Shown here piece by piece: positions 11,239 to 22,013 of a DNA stretch of 64,000 nt. Within the stretch, counting starts at the first letter, position 1, and each line of letters opens with the position of its first letter. The position numbers were made by a program, and so were the translations under genes. Source of the DNA: Rhodocyclaceae bacterium (GTDB lineage: Bacteria > Pseudomonadota > Gammaproteobacteria > Burkholderiales > Rhodocyclaceae); NCBI GenBank assembly GCA_030681195.1, contig JAUXXJ010000040.1, positions 1 through 64,000 on the forward strand. Direction: 5' to 3'. The notes beneath the pieces were generated by a model that was not told where the DNA came from, did not search any database, and was given only the letters and a program-made list of their open reading frames with translations.

Positions 11239-11465
11239 CTACTGAAATCGCCGATTGCGTGCGTCGCAATCTCAATCGATATTTCCGCGATCTCGATGGC
11301 GAGACACCGCATGCCATCTACGACATGGTCATCGCCAGCGTGGAAAAGCCGATGATCGAAATCGTCATGAAGCAGGCCGCAGGTAATCAGACCATTGCCG
11401 CCGAGATGCTCGGCATCAGCCGCAGCACCCTGCGGCGCAAACTCACAGAACACAACCTATCTTGA
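11235..11465 (+). CDS. fis: nucleoid DNA-binding protein Fis
   Basis: Small homodimeric nucleoid protein that bends DNA and modulates rRNA, recombination and growth-phase genes. 76 residues, shorter than the 98 of Escherichia coli but typical for betaproteobacteria. The C-terminal helix-turn-helix is [21 protein letters not shown]. Translationally coupled to dusB; purH begins 13 nt downstream. Confidence 0.96.
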   Translation: MTTEIADCVRRNLNRYFRDLDGETPHAIYDMVIASVEKPMIEIVMKQAAGNQTIAAEMLGISRSTLRRKLTEHNLS

Positions 11466-11478
11466 GGGGAGAAACACC

Positions 11479-13065
11479 ATGAAGGTCAGCCAGGCGCTCA
11501 TCAGCGTTTCCGACAAGCACGGCGCAGTCGATTTTGCGCGCGAACTCGCCTCCCTCGGCGTCAATCTGCTGTCGACCGGCGGCACCGCCAAGCTGCTGCG
11601 CGACGCCGGCCTCGCCGTCACCGACGTTTCCGACTACACCGGTTTCCCGGAAATGCTCGACGGCCGCGTCAAGACCCTGCACCCGAAGGTGCATGGCGGC
11701 ATCCTCGGCATTCGCGGCAATGCGGAGCATGAGGCGACGATGGCCAAGCACGCCATCCCGACCATCGACCTCGTGGTGGTGAACCTCTACCCCTTCACGC
11801 AAACCATTGCCAAGAAGGATTGCGCGCTGGAAGACGCCATCGAGAACATCGACATCGGTGGCCCGACCATGGTACGTGCGGCGGCAAAAAACCACGGCAA
11901 CGAAAAAGGCGGCTGCGCCATCGTCGTCGAACCGGCCGACTACGCCGGCATCATCGAAGAGTTGAAAGCCAACGGCGGCGCGATCTCTTATGCCACGCGT
12001 TTCGCCCTCGCCAAGAAAGCCTTCGTGCATACCGCACGCTACGACAGCGCCATCGCCAATTGGCTGACGAGCCTGGATGCCGAGAACAAACCGACCACTT
12101 TCCCCGAGCGTCTGCAACTCGCCTTCGACAAGGCCGACACCATGCGCTATGGCGAAAACCCGCACCAGCAGGCGGCGTTCTACAAGGAAGCGAATCCGGT
12201 CGCCGGCAGCATCGCCGCCTACGAACAACTGCAGGGCAAGGAACTCTCCTACAACAACATCGCCGACTCGGATGCCGCGTGGGAAGCCGTCAAGGCGTTT
12301 GATGACTCATCTGCCAACATGGCGGCTTGCGTCATCGTCAAGCACGCCAACCCCTGTGGCGTCGCGCTCGGCGCCACTGCGGAAGAAGCCTACCGCCGCG
12401 CGTTCACCACCGATCCCACCTCGGCCTTCGGCGGCATCATTGCCTTCAACTGCGCCATTGACAAGGCCACGGCCGAAGCCGTTTCCGGCCAGTTCGCCGA
12501 AGTCATCATCGCACCCGAAATCACGGCAGAGGCACGTGCTGTCTTTGCCGCCAAGCAGAACCTGCGCGTGCTGGTCGTCCCCATGGGCCGCAGCAGCGGC
12601 GTGTTCGATTTCAAGCGCGTCGGCGGCGGCTTGCTGGTGCAGACGGCCGACGAAGCACGCATCGCGCCGTCGGACATCAAGGTCGTCACCAAGCGCGTGC
12701 CGACCGAACAGGAAATGCGCGACCTGCTGTTTGCCTGGAAAGTCGCCAAATACGTCAAGTCCAACGCCATCGTTTATTGCAAGGACACCATGACCGTCGG
12801 CGTCGGTGCCGGCCAGATGAGCCGCGTCGACTCGGCACGCATCGCCGCCATCAAGGCCGAAAACAACAAGCTGACCGTCGTCGGTTCGGTGGTCGCCTCC
12901 GACGCCTTCTTCCCCTTCCGCGATGGTCTCGACGTACTGGCCAAGGCCGGCGCCACGGCGGTGATCCAGCCCGGCGGCTCGGTGCGCGACGCCGAAGTCA
13001 TCGCTGCGGCCGACGAGCAGAACATCGCGATGGTATTCACCGGCTTCCGCCACTTCCGTCACTGA
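11479..13065 (+). CDS. purH: bifunctional AICAR transformylase / IMP cyclohydrolase PurH
   Basis: Catalyses the last two steps of de novo IMP synthesis. 528 residues: N-terminal MGS-like cyclohydrolase domain ([34 protein letters not shown]) and C-terminal AICARFT domain ([26 protein letters not shown]). Start ATG 11479 is preceded by a strong Shine-Dalgarno (GAGGGGAG). purD starts 2 nt after the stop. Confidence 0.97.
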   Translation: MKVSQALISVSDKHGAVDFARELASLGVNLLSTGGTAKLLRDAGLAVTDVSDYTGFPEMLDGRVKTLHPKVHGGILGIRGNAEHEATMAKHAIPTIDLVVVNLYPFTQTIAKKDCALEDAIENIDIGGPTMVRAAAKNHGNEKGGCAIVVEPADYAGIIEELKANGGAISYATRFALAKKAFVHTARYDSAIANWLTSLDAENKPTTFPERLQLAFDKADTMRYGENPHQQAAFYKEANPVAGSIAAYEQLQGKELSYNNIADSDAAWEAVKAFDDSSANMAACVIVKHANPCGVALGATAEEAYRRAFTTDPTSAFGGIIAFNCAIDKATAEAVSGQFAEVIIAPEITAEARAVFAAKQNLRVLVVPMGRSSGVFDFKRVGGGLLVQTADEARIAPSDIKVVTKRVPTEQEMRDLLFAWKVAKYVKSNAIVYCKDTMTVGVGAGQMSRVDSARIAAIKAENNKLTVVGSVVASDAFFPFRDGLDVLAKAGATAVIQPGGSVRDAEVIAAADEQNIAMVFTGFRHFRH

Positions 13066-13067
13066 TC

Positions 13068-14336
13068 ATGAAACTTCTCGTCATCGGTTCCGGCGGCCGC
13101 GAACACGCCCTGGCTTGGCGGCTGGCCCAGTCGCCCAAAGTGCAGAAGATCTACGTCGCCCCCGGCAACGCTGGCACGGCGCGCGAGGACGGCCTGGAGA
13201 ACCTGCCCATCACGGACCTATCCCAGCTGGTCGCCTTCGCCCGTGACAACGACATCTACGCCACGGTGGTCGGCCCGGAAGCCTCGCTCGCTGCCGGTAT
13301 TGTCGATGCCTTCCGCGCCGCCGAACTGCGTATCTTCGGTCCGACGAAGGCGGCTGCGCAACTCGAAAGCTCCAAGGATTTCGCCAAGCAGTTCATGGCG
13401 CGTCACAACATTCCGACGGCGAAGTTCCGCACCTTCACCGATGCCGCCGAAGCGCATGCCTACATCGATGCCGAAGGCGCACCGATTGTCATCAAGGCCG
13501 ATGGCCTCGCCGCCGGCAAGGGCGTGGTCGTCGCCATGTCCGCTGACGAAGCGCATCGCGCCATCGATGAGATGCTCTCCGGCAACAAACTGGGCGATGC
13601 CGGTCACCGGGTGGTGATCGAAGAATTCCTCGATGGCGAGGAAGCCAGCTTTATCGTCATGGCCGATGGCCACCATGCACTGCCGCTCGCCACCAGTCAG
13701 GATCACAAGCGCCTCAAGGACAACGACGAAGGCCCCAACACCGGCGGCATGGGTGCCTACTCGCCGGCACCGGTCGTCACCCCCGAGATTCACGCGCGCG
13801 TGATGCGCGAAGTGATCCAGCCGACGCTGCGCGGCATGGAACAGGATGGCATTCTGTTCACCGGCTTCCTCTACGCCGGCCTGATGATCAAGCCGGATGG
13901 TGGACTCAAGGTGCTCGAATTCAACTGCCGCATGGGCGACCCGGAGACGCAGCCGATCATGATGCGGCTGAAGAGCGATCTGGTTGATCTCGTCGATGCG
14001 GCCATTGATGGCCATCTCGACAAGGTGCAAGCCGACTGGGATCGGCGTGTTGCCCTCGGCGTCGTCCTCGCCGCCCACAATTACCCGGAAACGCCGCGCA
14101 AGGATGATGTCATCCACGGTCTCGGCAAGCCGACCGACGACAGCCACATCTTCCATGCCGGTACAGCGCTGAAGGACGGGCATGCGGTGACGGCGGGCGG
14201 ACGCGTGTTGTGCGTGACGGCGCTGGGCGACACCGTCAAGAGCGCACAGAAGCGCGCCTACGAAATTACGGATGACATTCGCTTCGACGGCATGCAGTTC
14301 CGTCGTGACATTGGTCACCGGGCGATCAAGCGTTGA
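13068..14336 (+). CDS. purD: phosphoribosylamine-glycine ligase PurD
   Basis: ATP-grasp enzyme joining phosphoribosylamine and glycine, the second step of purine synthesis. 422 residues: N-terminal [19 protein letters not shown], the glycine-rich [18 protein letters not shown] segment ([16 protein letters not shown]), and the metal site [16 protein letters not shown]. Start ATG 13068. The stop overlaps the TTG start of hemF. Confidence 0.97.
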   Translation: MKLLVIGSGGREHALAWRLAQSPKVQKIYVAPGNAGTAREDGLENLPITDLSQLVAFARDNDIYATVVGPEASLAAGIVDAFRAAELRIFGPTKAAAQLESSKDFAKQFMARHNIPTAKFRTFTDAAEAHAYIDAEGAPIVIKADGLAAGKGVVVAMSADEAHRAIDEMLSGNKLGDAGHRVVIEEFLDGEEASFIVMADGHHALPLATSQDHKRLKDNDEGPNTGGMGAYSPAPVVTPEIHARVMREVIQPTLRGMEQDGILFTGFLYAGLMIKPDGGLKVLEFNCRMGDPETQPIMMRLKSDLVDLVDAAIDGHLDKVQADWDRRVALGVVLAAHNYPETPRKDDVIHGLGKPTDDSHIFHAGTALKDGHAVTAGGRVLCVTALGDTVKSAQKRAYEITDDIRFDGMQFRRDIGHRAIKR

Positions 14337-15217
14337 TCGATAACACCGCCGTCAGGCATTACCTGACCGGGCTGCAGGAACGTATCGTCGCAGCGCTGGA
14401 GGCTTTTGATGGCCAGCCGTTTCGGCGTGACGCATGGGGCCGTGGCACCTCCATCCTGATCGAAGACGGCAATTTCTTCGAACGTGGCGGCGTCAATTTT
14501 TCACATGTCACGGGCGAGGCCATGCCGGCCTCTGCTACCGCCCATCGCCCGGAACTCGCCGGCCGACGCTGGGAAGCGATGGGCGTTTCGCTGGTGTTGC
14601 ATCCGCGTAACCCGTATTGCCCGACCACGCACCTGAACGTGCGCTGCTTCATTGCCACCAAGGATGATGAAGCGCCGGTCTGGTGGTTCGGTGGCGGCAT
14701 GGACCTGACGCCCTACTACGGCTTTGTCGAGGACGCGCAGCATTTCCACCGCAGCTGCCGCGATGCACTTGCTCCCTTTGGCGACGACGTGCATGCGCGT
14801 TATAAAAAGTGGTGCGACGAATATTTCTTCCTCAAGCACCGCAACGAGCCGCGCGGCATTGGCGGCATCTTCTTCGATGATCTGAACGAAGGCGGCTTTG
14901 ATAGATGTTTCTCAATGATCCGAAGCGTTGGCGACAGTTTCCTGAACGCCTATCTGCCGCTCTGCGAGCGCCGCCGAGACACGCCCTATGGCGAACGCGA
15001 ACGCGACTTCCAGGCGTATCGGCGCGGCCGCTATGTGGAATTCAATCTGGTCTGGGATCGCGGTACGCTGTTCGGCCTGCAATCGGGCGGCCGTACCGAA
15101 GCCATCCTGATGTCACTGCCGCCGGTGGTCAAATGGCGCTATGACTGGCACCCGGAACCGGGCAGCGCCGAGGAAAAACTCTATACCGACTTCCTGCCGC
15201 CGCGCGACTGGCTCTGA
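14333..15217 (+). CDS. hemF: oxygen-dependent coproporphyrinogen III oxidase HemF
   Basis: Oxidative decarboxylation of coproporphyrinogen III to protoporphyrinogen IX using O2, so the cell makes haem aerobically. 294 residues with [53 protein letters not shown] and the C-terminal [16 protein letters not shown]. The start is TTG 14333 overlapping the purD stop (TTGA). Its 3' end overlaps the convergent hemY by 37 bp. Confidence 0.96.
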   Translation: MIDNTAVRHYLTGLQERIVAALEAFDGQPFRRDAWGRGTSILIEDGNFFERGGVNFSHVTGEAMPASATAHRPELAGRRWEAMGVSLVLHPRNPYCPTTHLNVRCFIATKDDEAPVWWFGGGMDLTPYYGFVEDAQHFHRSCRDALAPFGDDVHARYKKWCDEYFFLKHRNEPRGIGGIFFDDLNEGGFDRCFSMIRSVGDSFLNAYLPLCERRRDTPYGERERDFQAYRRGRYVEFNLVWDRGTLFGLQSGGRTEAILMSLPPVVKWRYDWHPEPGSAEEKLYTDFLPPRDWL

Positions 15218-16401
15218 GCGGTTTGCTCGGCGCAATTGGCCGCTGCACGGTAATGCCGATTGGCATCCTCCGCGTGACCAAGCTGATCGAAAAGGCGCGC
15301 CAACTCGATGTGCGCCGTACAAGCGGGCGTAATCGCGAGAGACGCTTCCAGATAGCTTTGCGCCTTGCCCCATAACTGCTGTTTCTGGCACAGCCGACCG
15401 AGCGCCAACAGCAGGTCGGCATCCTGCGGATGCTCATGCAACCAGCGTTCCGCATTCGCAATCCGCCGCAACACATCGCCACCGACACAGTCGGCATAAT
15501 CGGCCAGCAGGCTGGATTCCCAGTGCTCGTCAAAGTAATCCTCGATGATCTGCGCGCTTTCGGTACAAGCGCCGGCTGCGGTCAGCGCACGCACGATGCG
15601 CTGAACGATCTGGGCATCTTCGCGATCTGCCGCAATCATGCCTTGCCACAGCCGCATCAACTGCCCCGGGTCATCCTGCAGGCTGTCGATGATGCCGCGC
15701 TGCGCACGCAGGCGCAACGGCCGTGCCTGATCGGCGGTCAGCGCATCATGCTTTTCCAGTAGCCGGGTCAGTCGCAACAACTCGGGCCAGTCTCCTTGCC
15801 CCTGGGCAAGCCGCAGGGCGAGGCGCTGCGCCGAAATCTGGCGGCGCTCTTTCGAGCCAAGCTGCGCCAGCGCCGTCGCGGCCGCAGCGAAATCGCGCGC
15901 ATCCAGCGCAATGCGGATCTCGGCCATCAGGCGTGCCGTACGCCAGGCGCCATCGAGTGACTCGGCCCGCGCCCGCCACTCGGTAATCCGCCTGGGGTCG
16001 CGCAGCGCCTGTGCCGACTTGAGGCCAACCAGTGCGGCGATACCCTGCGCCGGTGCCGTCCCGCCAGCGCCGACTTTTTCGCAAAACTTCAGGGATTGCG
16101 CATAACGCCCCTCCCAGAAGTGCCGCAGGGCAGCAACCGCCGCCTGCTCATCAAACTGGCGCACCCGCCGCTCACGGTAGGCCGCCACGACGCTAGGCAG
16201 ATTCAGACTGATGAACAGGGCGCGCAACAGCAGATACGTCACTACCAGGACAAGCAGCTGAACGACCACGAACAGGTTGAGTGACAACTCGACACGCCAG
16301 GGCGGCATCACCCAGAGGACATAGCCATCGGAAACCCGGCCGAGCAGCGTCAGTCCAATCGCCAGCGCAGCCAGGGTCAACAGCCAGAACAGGATACGCA
16401 T
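15181..16401 (-). CDS. hemY: HemY-family membrane TPR protein
   Basis: Inner-membrane protein of the hemCDXY cluster, thought to act in late haem metabolism; not the oxidase of the same name in Bacillus. 406 residues: two N-terminal membrane segments ([17 protein letters not shown] and [21 protein letters not shown]) with the conserved [10 protein letters not shown] between them, then a TPR-rich cytoplasmic domain. A perfect 24-bp repeat copy (16055-16078) encodes KVGAGGTA after FCE, between TPR helices. Last gene of the cluster, convergent with hemF. Confidence 0.9.
   Translation of the reverse strand: MRILFWLLTLAALAIGLTLLGRVSDGYVLWVMPPWRVELSLNLFVVVQLLVLVVTYLLLRALFISLNLPSVVAAYRERRVRQFDEQAAVAALRHFWEGRYAQSLKFCEKVGAGGTAPAQGIAALVGLKSAQALRDPRRITEWRARAESLDGAWRTARLMAEIRIALDARDFAAAATALAQLGSKERRQISAQRLALRLAQGQGDWPELLRLTRLLEKHDALTADQARPLRLRAQRGIIDSLQDDPGQLMRLWQGMIAADREDAQIVQRIVRALTAAGACTESAQIIEDYFDEHWESSLLADYADCVGGDVLRRIANAERWLHEHPQDADLLLALGRLCQKQQLWGKAQSYLEASLAITPACTAHIELARLFDQLGHAEDANRHYRAAANCAEQTAQSQSRGGRKSV
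16055..16078 (+). repeat. 24-bp dispersed repeat, copy 5 (in hemY), perfect
   Basis: Exact consensus, antisense to hemY and read there as KVGAGGTA. Confidence 0.9.
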
Positions 16402-16407
16402 GACGGA

Positions 16408-17484
16408 TTAGCGCGCCGCGCCGCGCTCGCGGGTCAGCTTGAAGTTGCGCAATGCCGAGAGCGTCTCCGTAAGTTCGCTGCGCTCACGCGTGACTTCAAG
16501 TTTTTTGAGGGCATTCAGCGTCGCCTGGGCTTCCTGAATGGCGGGTGCCTGCGTGTCGAAATACGTGGCCAGCCAGGCATCGGACTGTTTGATATCGCTC
16601 TGGAAGCTCAAGCCATCCCGCGCCAGCAGCGCCAGTCGCGCCGACAACAAACGCAACCGCAAATTTTCGCGCAGGAAAAAGACTTCGCGCGGCGCCAGCA
16701 GGCCAGGATCGGGACGGTCGATGCGCTCGATGCGCACCAACTGACGTACCTCATGCCAAAGCTCGCTGCCCCACGCGCGCAGCATGTCGCCAATAGTCTC
16801 TCCGCCCGCGAGGGCGGGGCTGGGGGTGGGGGGAATTTTATTTGGCCGCTGCTCAAAAGCCAGCGGCAGCGTCGACACACTGTTCAGTAGCGCATCCAGC
16901 TTGAGGGCAATCCCGGCCACATCGGCAGCGGGCGATGCCTTGAGGCGCTCGATGTCGCGGGTAATCAACTTGCGCAGGGGCAGAAATTGCGGCTGTGCAT
17001 TCCGCGCCAGACGCGCTTCGGCACCCGAGAGCGCAATCAGTGCAGCCTCGACATTGCCGGCCAGCTGCAATTGCTGTGCGGCAATCGATACGTCCTGCTC
17101 GATCTCGGCCAGCAGACGATCCTCGCGCACATGCGATAACTCCTGATACATCGTCTCAAGCGCCATCTGTTGGCTCTGCATTTCGGCCAGACGCGCTTCT
17201 AGTGCCCCCACCTTGGCCTGCAGCGCATCCAGCACTTCGCGGTTCTGTTTGGCCTGTGCCTGTGCTTCGCGCTGGGCGGTTTCCCCATCCACCAGACGCC
17301 GGGACAACTCCTGTCGTGTCTGCGACAAGTGGTTGCCATCCCGCCAGACCAGCACCGACAGGATCACGATGCCCAGCAGCGCGATGCCTGCCAGCACCAG
17401 TGCAACGCGATCATAGGCAAGGCGACGCGACGTCAGCGCAGAGGATTCTGTCGCAGCGTGGGTGGATTTCTGTGATTCGGTCAT
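16408..17484 (-). CDS. hemX: HemX-family membrane-anchored protein
   Basis: Usually annotated as uroporphyrinogen-III C-methyltransferase-like, though the family lacks the methyltransferase fold. 358 residues: short cytoplasmic N-terminus, one membrane span (VALVLAGIALLGIVILSVLVW), then a coiled coil with heptads through REAQAQAKQNREVLDALQAK, and a periplasmic helical domain. Residues about 213-229 (PPTPSPALAGGE) are the translation of a REP-like repeat and are probably an in-frame insertion. ATGA overlap with hemD. Confidence 0.9.
   Translation of the reverse strand: MTESQKSTHAATESSALTSRRLAYDRVALVLAGIALLGIVILSVLVWRDGNHLSQTRQELSRRLVDGETAQREAQAQAKQNREVLDALQAKVGALEARLAEMQSQQMALETMYQELSHVREDRLLAEIEQDVSIAAQQLQLAGNVEAALIALSGAEARLARNAQPQFLPLRKLITRDIERLKASPAADVAGIALKLDALLNSVSTLPLAFEQRPNKIPPTPSPALAGGETIGDMLRAWGSELWHEVRQLVRIERIDRPDPGLLAPREVFFLRENLRLRLLSARLALLARDGLSFQSDIKQSDAWLATYFDTQAPAIQEAQATLNALKKLEVTRERSELTETLSALRNFKLTRERGAAR
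16795..16840 (-). repeat. REP-like imperfect palindrome inserted in hemX
   Basis: A C-rich block followed by a hairpin (CCGCCC-GCGA-GGGCGG at 16802-16817) and a G-run on the plus strand. Similar units translated as PTPSPALAGGE are familiar from many proteobacterial genomes as dispersed extragenic repeats. Here it sits in frame inside hemX. Confidence 0.5.
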
Positions 17485-18266
17485 GGCGATGAAAAATGGG
17501 CAAGCAGTCCGGCGAGCAATCCGGCATCAGCCGGGCCCGTCAGGATAACCTGAGACAAGCCAAGCGTGCGCGCCTGCTCTGCAATCCGCGCATGGGGCAC
17601 AAAGGTCGGCGTCTTTTTCAGCCAACTCTGGCCCAGCTTGCCGACCATCTGGTAAAGATTGCGCAGGCCCTCGCTGCTGGTAATCGTCATTGCATCAAGC
17701 CGTCCGTCGTGCCACAGCTTGAGCAGCGGCGCCGGATCGAGGGCAGGTACGGCACGGCGATAGCACGTCACATAATCGACCACGGCGCCGCGCGCCTTGA
17801 GCGTATCGCCAAACAGGTCGCGCCCGCCATCACCGCGAAAGATGATCACGCGCTGGCCGCTGACACTGGCGAACTCCGGCAATTCAAGCAGGGCTTCGGA
17901 GTCGAAACGTTCTTGCGGCGCGACGACATCGCCAATGCCGTGGCGAGCCAGCGCCTGCTCGCTGCTATGGCCCACCGTGGCGACACGCACATTGGTCGGC
18001 CACTGCCGATGGGCGAGTACCACGGCCAGTCCCTTTTCCACGGCATTGGGGCTGACGAACACCGCCCAGTCGTATTGATCGAGCCGAATTGCTACATCCT
18101 GAATCGCGGTGGTGTCGGCCACGTCCTCGATTGCCAGGACGGGGAACAGCACGGGATGGGCGCCCAATTCATAGAGCTGCTCGGCCAGATGGGTTGCCTG
18201 ACCGGCAGGGCGGGTGACGACGATATGCCGTCCCGCCAGGGCCGACTTTTGGGCTGGATTATCCAA
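17481..18266 (-). CDS. hemD: uroporphyrinogen-III synthase HemD
   Basis: Cyclises hydroxymethylbilane with inversion of ring D. 261 residues; the N-terminal [20 protein letters not shown] begins the first domain and [24 protein letters not shown] and [13 protein letters not shown] match the family. The most plausible start is TTG 18266, overlapping the hemC stop by 8 nt; no ATG or GTG lies nearer. A 24-bp repeat (18227-18250) encodes KSALAGR immediately before the first beta strand, so the repeat forms most of the N-terminal leader. ATGA overlap with hemX. Confidence 0.9.
   Translation of the reverse strand: MDNPAQKSALAGRHIVVTRPAGQATHLAEQLYELGAHPVLFPVLAIEDVADTTAIQDVAIRLDQYDWAVFVSPNAVEKGLAVVLAHRQWPTNVRVATVGHSSEQALARHGIGDVVAPQERFDSEALLELPEFASVSGQRVIIFRGDGGRDLFGDTLKARGAVVDYVTCYRRAVPALDPAPLLKLWHDGRLDAMTITSSEGLRNLYQMVGKLGQSWLKKTPTFVPHARIAEQARTLGLSQVILTGPADAGLLAGLLAHFSSP
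18227..18250 (+). repeat. 24-bp dispersed repeat, copy 6 (5' end of hemD)
   Basis: One mismatch to consensus. Antisense to hemD and read as KSALAGR directly after its likely TTG start. Confidence 0.85.
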
Positions 18267-19188
18267 GCGCCGCCAGAATCTCGTTGGCGCCTTGTGTGCG
18301 CAGATCATCGACCAGCTGGAGGCCGAGCGCTTCCGGATCGTCCGCCGATCCGCTGTGCTCGGCACGGGCAATGCGCGTGCCGTCGGGCGTTGCGACCAAA
18401 CCACGCAGACGCAGCGACCCATTATTGAACTCGCCATACGCACCCAACGGCACTTCGCAGCTACCCGCAAGTGCGCGCGACACCGCACGCTCGGCGCGCA
18501 CGCAGGCGGCGGTCGCCGCATCATTCAGCGGCGCCACCCAGGCCGCCACGTCGGGACGGTCCGCCAGGGCTTCGATACCCAGCGCGCCCTGTCCGGCGGC
18601 CGGCAGCGAAGATTCGGCAGACAACGTCGAGCGGATGCGTTCCTTGAGGCCCAGGCGCGTCAGCCCGGCGGCAGCGAGGATGATGGCGTCGTACTGGCCT
18701 TCGTCAAGCTTGCGCAGGCGCGTATCGAGATTGCCGCGCAGGCTGGCAACGGCGAGATAGGGGTACATCGCACGCAACTGGGCCTCGCGGCGCAGGCTCG
18801 ACGTGCCGACCACGGCCCCCGGCGGCAGGTCTTCGATGCGCTCGTATTTGTTGGAGACGAAAGCGTCCAGCGGCACTTCGCGCGGGCCAATGGCGACCAG
18901 CGCGAACTCGGGTTCCAGCACCATCGGCACATCCTTCATCGAATGCACGGCGATATCAGCGCTGCGATCGAGCAGGGCGGTTTCGAGTTCCTTGACGAAC
19001 AGGCCCTTGCCGCCCACCTTGGCGAGCGGACGGTCGAGGATTTGATCGCCCCGCGTGGTCATGCCCATCAGCTCGACCGTGCAAGCCGGATATAATTTCT
19101 GCAAAAGGTCACGCACGTGTTCCGCCTGCCACAAGGCAAGACGCGATTCACGGGTGGCGATAACAATACGCTCGGGTGTGGAGGTCAC
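18259..19188 (-). CDS. hemC: hydroxymethylbilane synthase (porphobilinogen deaminase) HemC
   Basis: Condenses four porphobilinogens on a dipyrromethane cofactor. 309 residues: [18 protein letters not shown] at the N-terminus, [20 protein letters not shown], and [11 protein letters not shown]. The cofactor Cys is in [14 protein letters not shown]. Start GTG 19188 gives the canonical N-terminus. Only 34 bp separate it from the divergent ppc start, so the two 5' regions must overlap. Confidence 0.96.
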   Translation of the reverse strand: MTSTPERIVIATRESRLALWQAEHVRDLLQKLYPACTVELMGMTTRGDQILDRPLAKVGGKGLFVKELETALLDRSADIAVHSMKDVPMVLEPEFALVAIGPREVPLDAFVSNKYERIEDLPPGAVVGTSSLRREAQLRAMYPYLAVASLRGNLDTRLRKLDEGQYDAIILAAAGLTRLGLKERIRSTLSAESSLPAAGQGALGIEALADRPDVAAWVAPLNDAATAACVRAERAVSRALAGSCEVPLGAYGEFNNGSLRLRGLVATPDGTRIARAEHSGSADDPEALGLQLVDDLRTQGANEILAALG

Positions 19189-19222
19189 GAGTTTTAGATG
19201 GCTTTCCAATAGGCGAAGAAAA

Positions 19223-22009
19223 ATGAGCGATTCAGCGGCGGCCGAACCCCGTAGAGCGGCAAATTCTATCACCCCCCCCGAGGCGAACTCCGACCAGGAT
19301 GCCCCACTGTTCGAGGACATCCGCCTGCTCGGCCGCCTGCTCGGCGACGTCATCCGCGAGCAGGAAGGCGCGGCTGTTTTCAACATCGTCGAGCGCATCC
19401 GCCTGCTGTCGATCCGCCTGCACCGCGAAGCCGATCAGTCGGCCCGCGTCGAACTGGATGAACTGCTCAATGGCCTGCCACGCGAGCAAACCAATCTGGT
19501 CGTGCGCGCCTTCAGCTACTTTTCCCACCTCGCCAACATTGCCGAGGACCAGCACCACCTGCGGCGCGCCCACGCCCAGATGCTGGCTGGGGCGACCCCC
19601 GGGCCCGGCACCGTTGCCCACGCCGCCGCGAGAGCGGCAGACTTGGGCTTGCCCGCCACCCAACTGGCCGATTTTTTTGCCACGGCCGATATCGCCCCGG
19701 TGCTGACGGCCCACCCGACCGAAGTTCAGCGCAAGAGCATTCTCGATTGCCAGTGGAAAACCGCGCGCCTGCTCGACGCCAGAAACCGCCAGCCGCTCAC
19801 CCCGGTCGAACATCAGGAGAACGAGGAAGCCCTGCGCCGTACCGTCCTGACCCTCTGGCAGACACGCATGCTGCGCACTTCCAAGCTGGCCGTGATGGAC
19901 GAGGTCAATAACGCACTGGCCTATTACGACACCACCTTCCTGCGCGAACTGCCACGTCTGCACAACAGCATCGAGGATCAATTCGCCACGCCGGTGCCGG
20001 CCTTCCTGCGTCCGGGTTCCTGGATCGGCGGCGATCGCGATGGCAATCCCTTCGTTACCGCCGACGTCCTCAAGAGCGCACTCAACGCCCAAAGCCGCAA
20101 GGCCTTCGCTTACTACCTCGAACAGGTACACGAACTCGGTGGCGAACTGTCGTCCTCCGAGTTGCTGGTGAAGATTTCGGACGACCTGCGTGGTCTGGTC
20201 GAGCGCTCGCCCGACCGCAACCCGCACCGCGACGACGAGCCCTATCGCCGCGCCATCGCCGGCATCTACGCGCGACTCGCCGCCACGGCGCGCGAACTCG
20301 ACCACATGGAAGCCCTGCGCCACGCCGTGGCCGAGGCGCCACCCTATGCCGATTGCGCGGCGTTCCGGGCGGAACTCGACATCATTGACCATTCCTTGAA
20401 AAGCAATGGGGCGGCACTGCTGGCACGCGGCCGTCTGCGGCGCCTGCGGCGTGCGGTGGAGCTGTTCGGTTTCCATCTCGCACCGCTCGATCTACGCCAG
20501 AATTCCGATGTGCATGCGCGCGTCGTGCATGAACTGTTCGAGACCGCCCGTCCCGGCACCGAATACGAAAAGCGCAGCGAAGAGGGCCGCATCGCCCTGC
20601 TGCTTGCGGAACTCGCCACGCCGCGTCTGCTGGCCTCGCCCTACTGGGCCTATTCGGAAGAAACCGCCGGCGAACTGGCGATCTTCCATGCCGCCCGCGA
20701 AATGCACCAGTTGTATGGCAAACAGGCGATCCAGAACGTCATCATCTCGAAAAACGAGGGCGTCTCCGACATCCTCGAAGTGGCGCTGCTGCTCAAGGAA
20801 GTCGGCCTGCTGCGGCCGCGCGAGGGCGAACTCGACGTCAACATCGTGCCGCTGTTTGAAACCATCGGCGATCTCGAACGCTGCGGCGCCGTGATGGACA
20901 AGCTGTTCTCGCTGCCCGCCTATCGCCGCCTGATCAAGAGCCATGGTGACCTGCAGGAAGTCATGCTCGGCTATTCCGACAGCAATAAGGATGGCGGCTT
21001 CCTGATGTCGAACTGGGCGCTCTACCGCGCCGAGATCGTGCTGGTCGAAGTCTTCCGCATGCGCGGCGTGCGTCTGCGCCTGTTCCATGGACGCGGCGGC
21101 ACCGTCGGGCGCGGCGGCGGCCCGAGCTACGAGGCCATCCTTGCCCAACCCGCCGGGGCGGTACAGGGCGCCATCCGCATCACCGAACAAGGCGAAGTGA
21201 TTGCCTCGAAATACGCCAACCCCGAACTCGGCCGGCGCAATCTCGAAGTGCTGGTCGCCGCCACGCTCGAAGCAACGCTGTTGCCGCGCGAGCATGACGA
21301 CCCGCAACCCGACTGCCTCGCCGCCATGGCCGAACTGGCGACGCACGCCTTCGATGCCTACCGCGCACTGGTTTATGAAACTGTGGGCTTTGAGAAGTAT
21401 TTCTGGGAATCCACCGTCATCGGCGAAATCTCCCAGCTCAACATCGGCAGCCGCCCCGCCTCGCGCAAGAAAACCACGTCCATCGAGGATTTGCGCGCGA
21501 TTCCCTGGGTGTTCTCGTGGTCGCAATGCCGCCTGATGCTGCCCGGCTGGTATGGCTTCGGCAGTGCCTACCGGGCCTATCAGGCAAAGCGCGACGGCAA
21601 AGGCCTGCCGCTGCTGCAGCGCATGGTGCGCGAATGGGGCTTCTTCCGCACCCTGCTGTCCAACATGGACATGGTGCTGGCCAAGACCGATATCGCACTC
21701 GCCGAGCGCTACGCCGGACTGGTACAGGATGAGGCACTGCGCAACGCCATCTTCCCGCGCCTCAAGGATGAATGGCAAGCCACCATCGATGCCCTGCTTG
21801 CCATCACCGGCGAGCGCGAACTGCTGGCCAACAACCCGCTCTTGGCACGTTCGATCAAAAACCGCTACCCCTACCTCAATCCGCTCAACCACCTGCAAGT
21901 CGAACTGCTACGCCGCTACCGCTCCGGCCAGAGCGACGACCTGCGGGTACAAAGCGGCATCCACCTGACCATCAACGGTGTGGCGGCGGGCTTGCGCAAC
22001 AGCGGCTAG
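19223..22009 (+). CDS. ppc: phosphoenolpyruvate carboxylase
   Basis: Anaplerotic carboxylation of PEP to oxaloacetate. 928 residues. Conserved sites include [13 protein letters not shown] (catalytic His), [29 protein letters not shown], and the R-G-K-rich SRPASRKK near [19 protein letters not shown]. Start ATG 19223, preceded by GGCGAAGAAAA. Followed 4 nt later by the sensor kinase gene at 22014, which may be co-transcribed. Confidence 0.97.
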   Translation: MSDSAAAEPRRAANSITPPEANSDQDAPLFEDIRLLGRLLGDVIREQEGAAVFNIVERIRLLSIRLHREADQSARVELDELLNGLPREQTNLVVRAFSYFSHLANIAEDQHHLRRAHAQMLAGATPGPGTVAHAAARAADLGLPATQLADFFATADIAPVLTAHPTEVQRKSILDCQWKTARLLDARNRQPLTPVEHQENEEALRRTVLTLWQTRMLRTSKLAVMDEVNNALAYYDTTFLRELPRLHNSIEDQFATPVPAFLRPGSWIGGDRDGNPFVTADVLKSALNAQSRKAFAYYLEQVHELGGELSSSELLVKISDDLRGLVERSPDRNPHRDDEPYRRAIAGIYARLAATARELDHMEALRHAVAEAPPYADCAAFRAELDIIDHSLKSNGAALLARGRLRRLRRAVELFGFHLAPLDLRQNSDVHARVVHELFETARPGTEYEKRSEEGRIALLLAELATPRLLASPYWAYSEETAGELAIFHAAREMHQLYGKQAIQNVIISKNEGVSDILEVALLLKEVGLLRPREGELDVNIVPLFETIGDLERCGAVMDKLFSLPAYRRLIKSHGDLQEVMLGYSDSNKDGGFLMSNWALYRAEIVLVEVFRMRGVRLRLFHGRGGTVGRGGGPSYEAILAQPAGAVQGAIRITEQGEVIASKYANPELGRRNLEVLVAATLEATLLPREHDDPQPDCLAAMAELATHAFDAYRALVYETVGFEKYFWESTVIGEISQLNIGSRPASRKKTTSIEDLRAIPWVFSWSQCRLMLPGWYGFGSAYRAYQAKRDGKGLPLLQRMVREWGFFRTLLSNMDMVLAKTDIALAERYAGLVQDEALRNAIFPRLKDEWQATIDALLAITGERELLANNPLLARSIKNRYPYLNPLNHLQVELLRRYRSGQSDDLRVQSGIHLTINGVAAGLRNSG

Positions 22010-22013
22010 CAAA

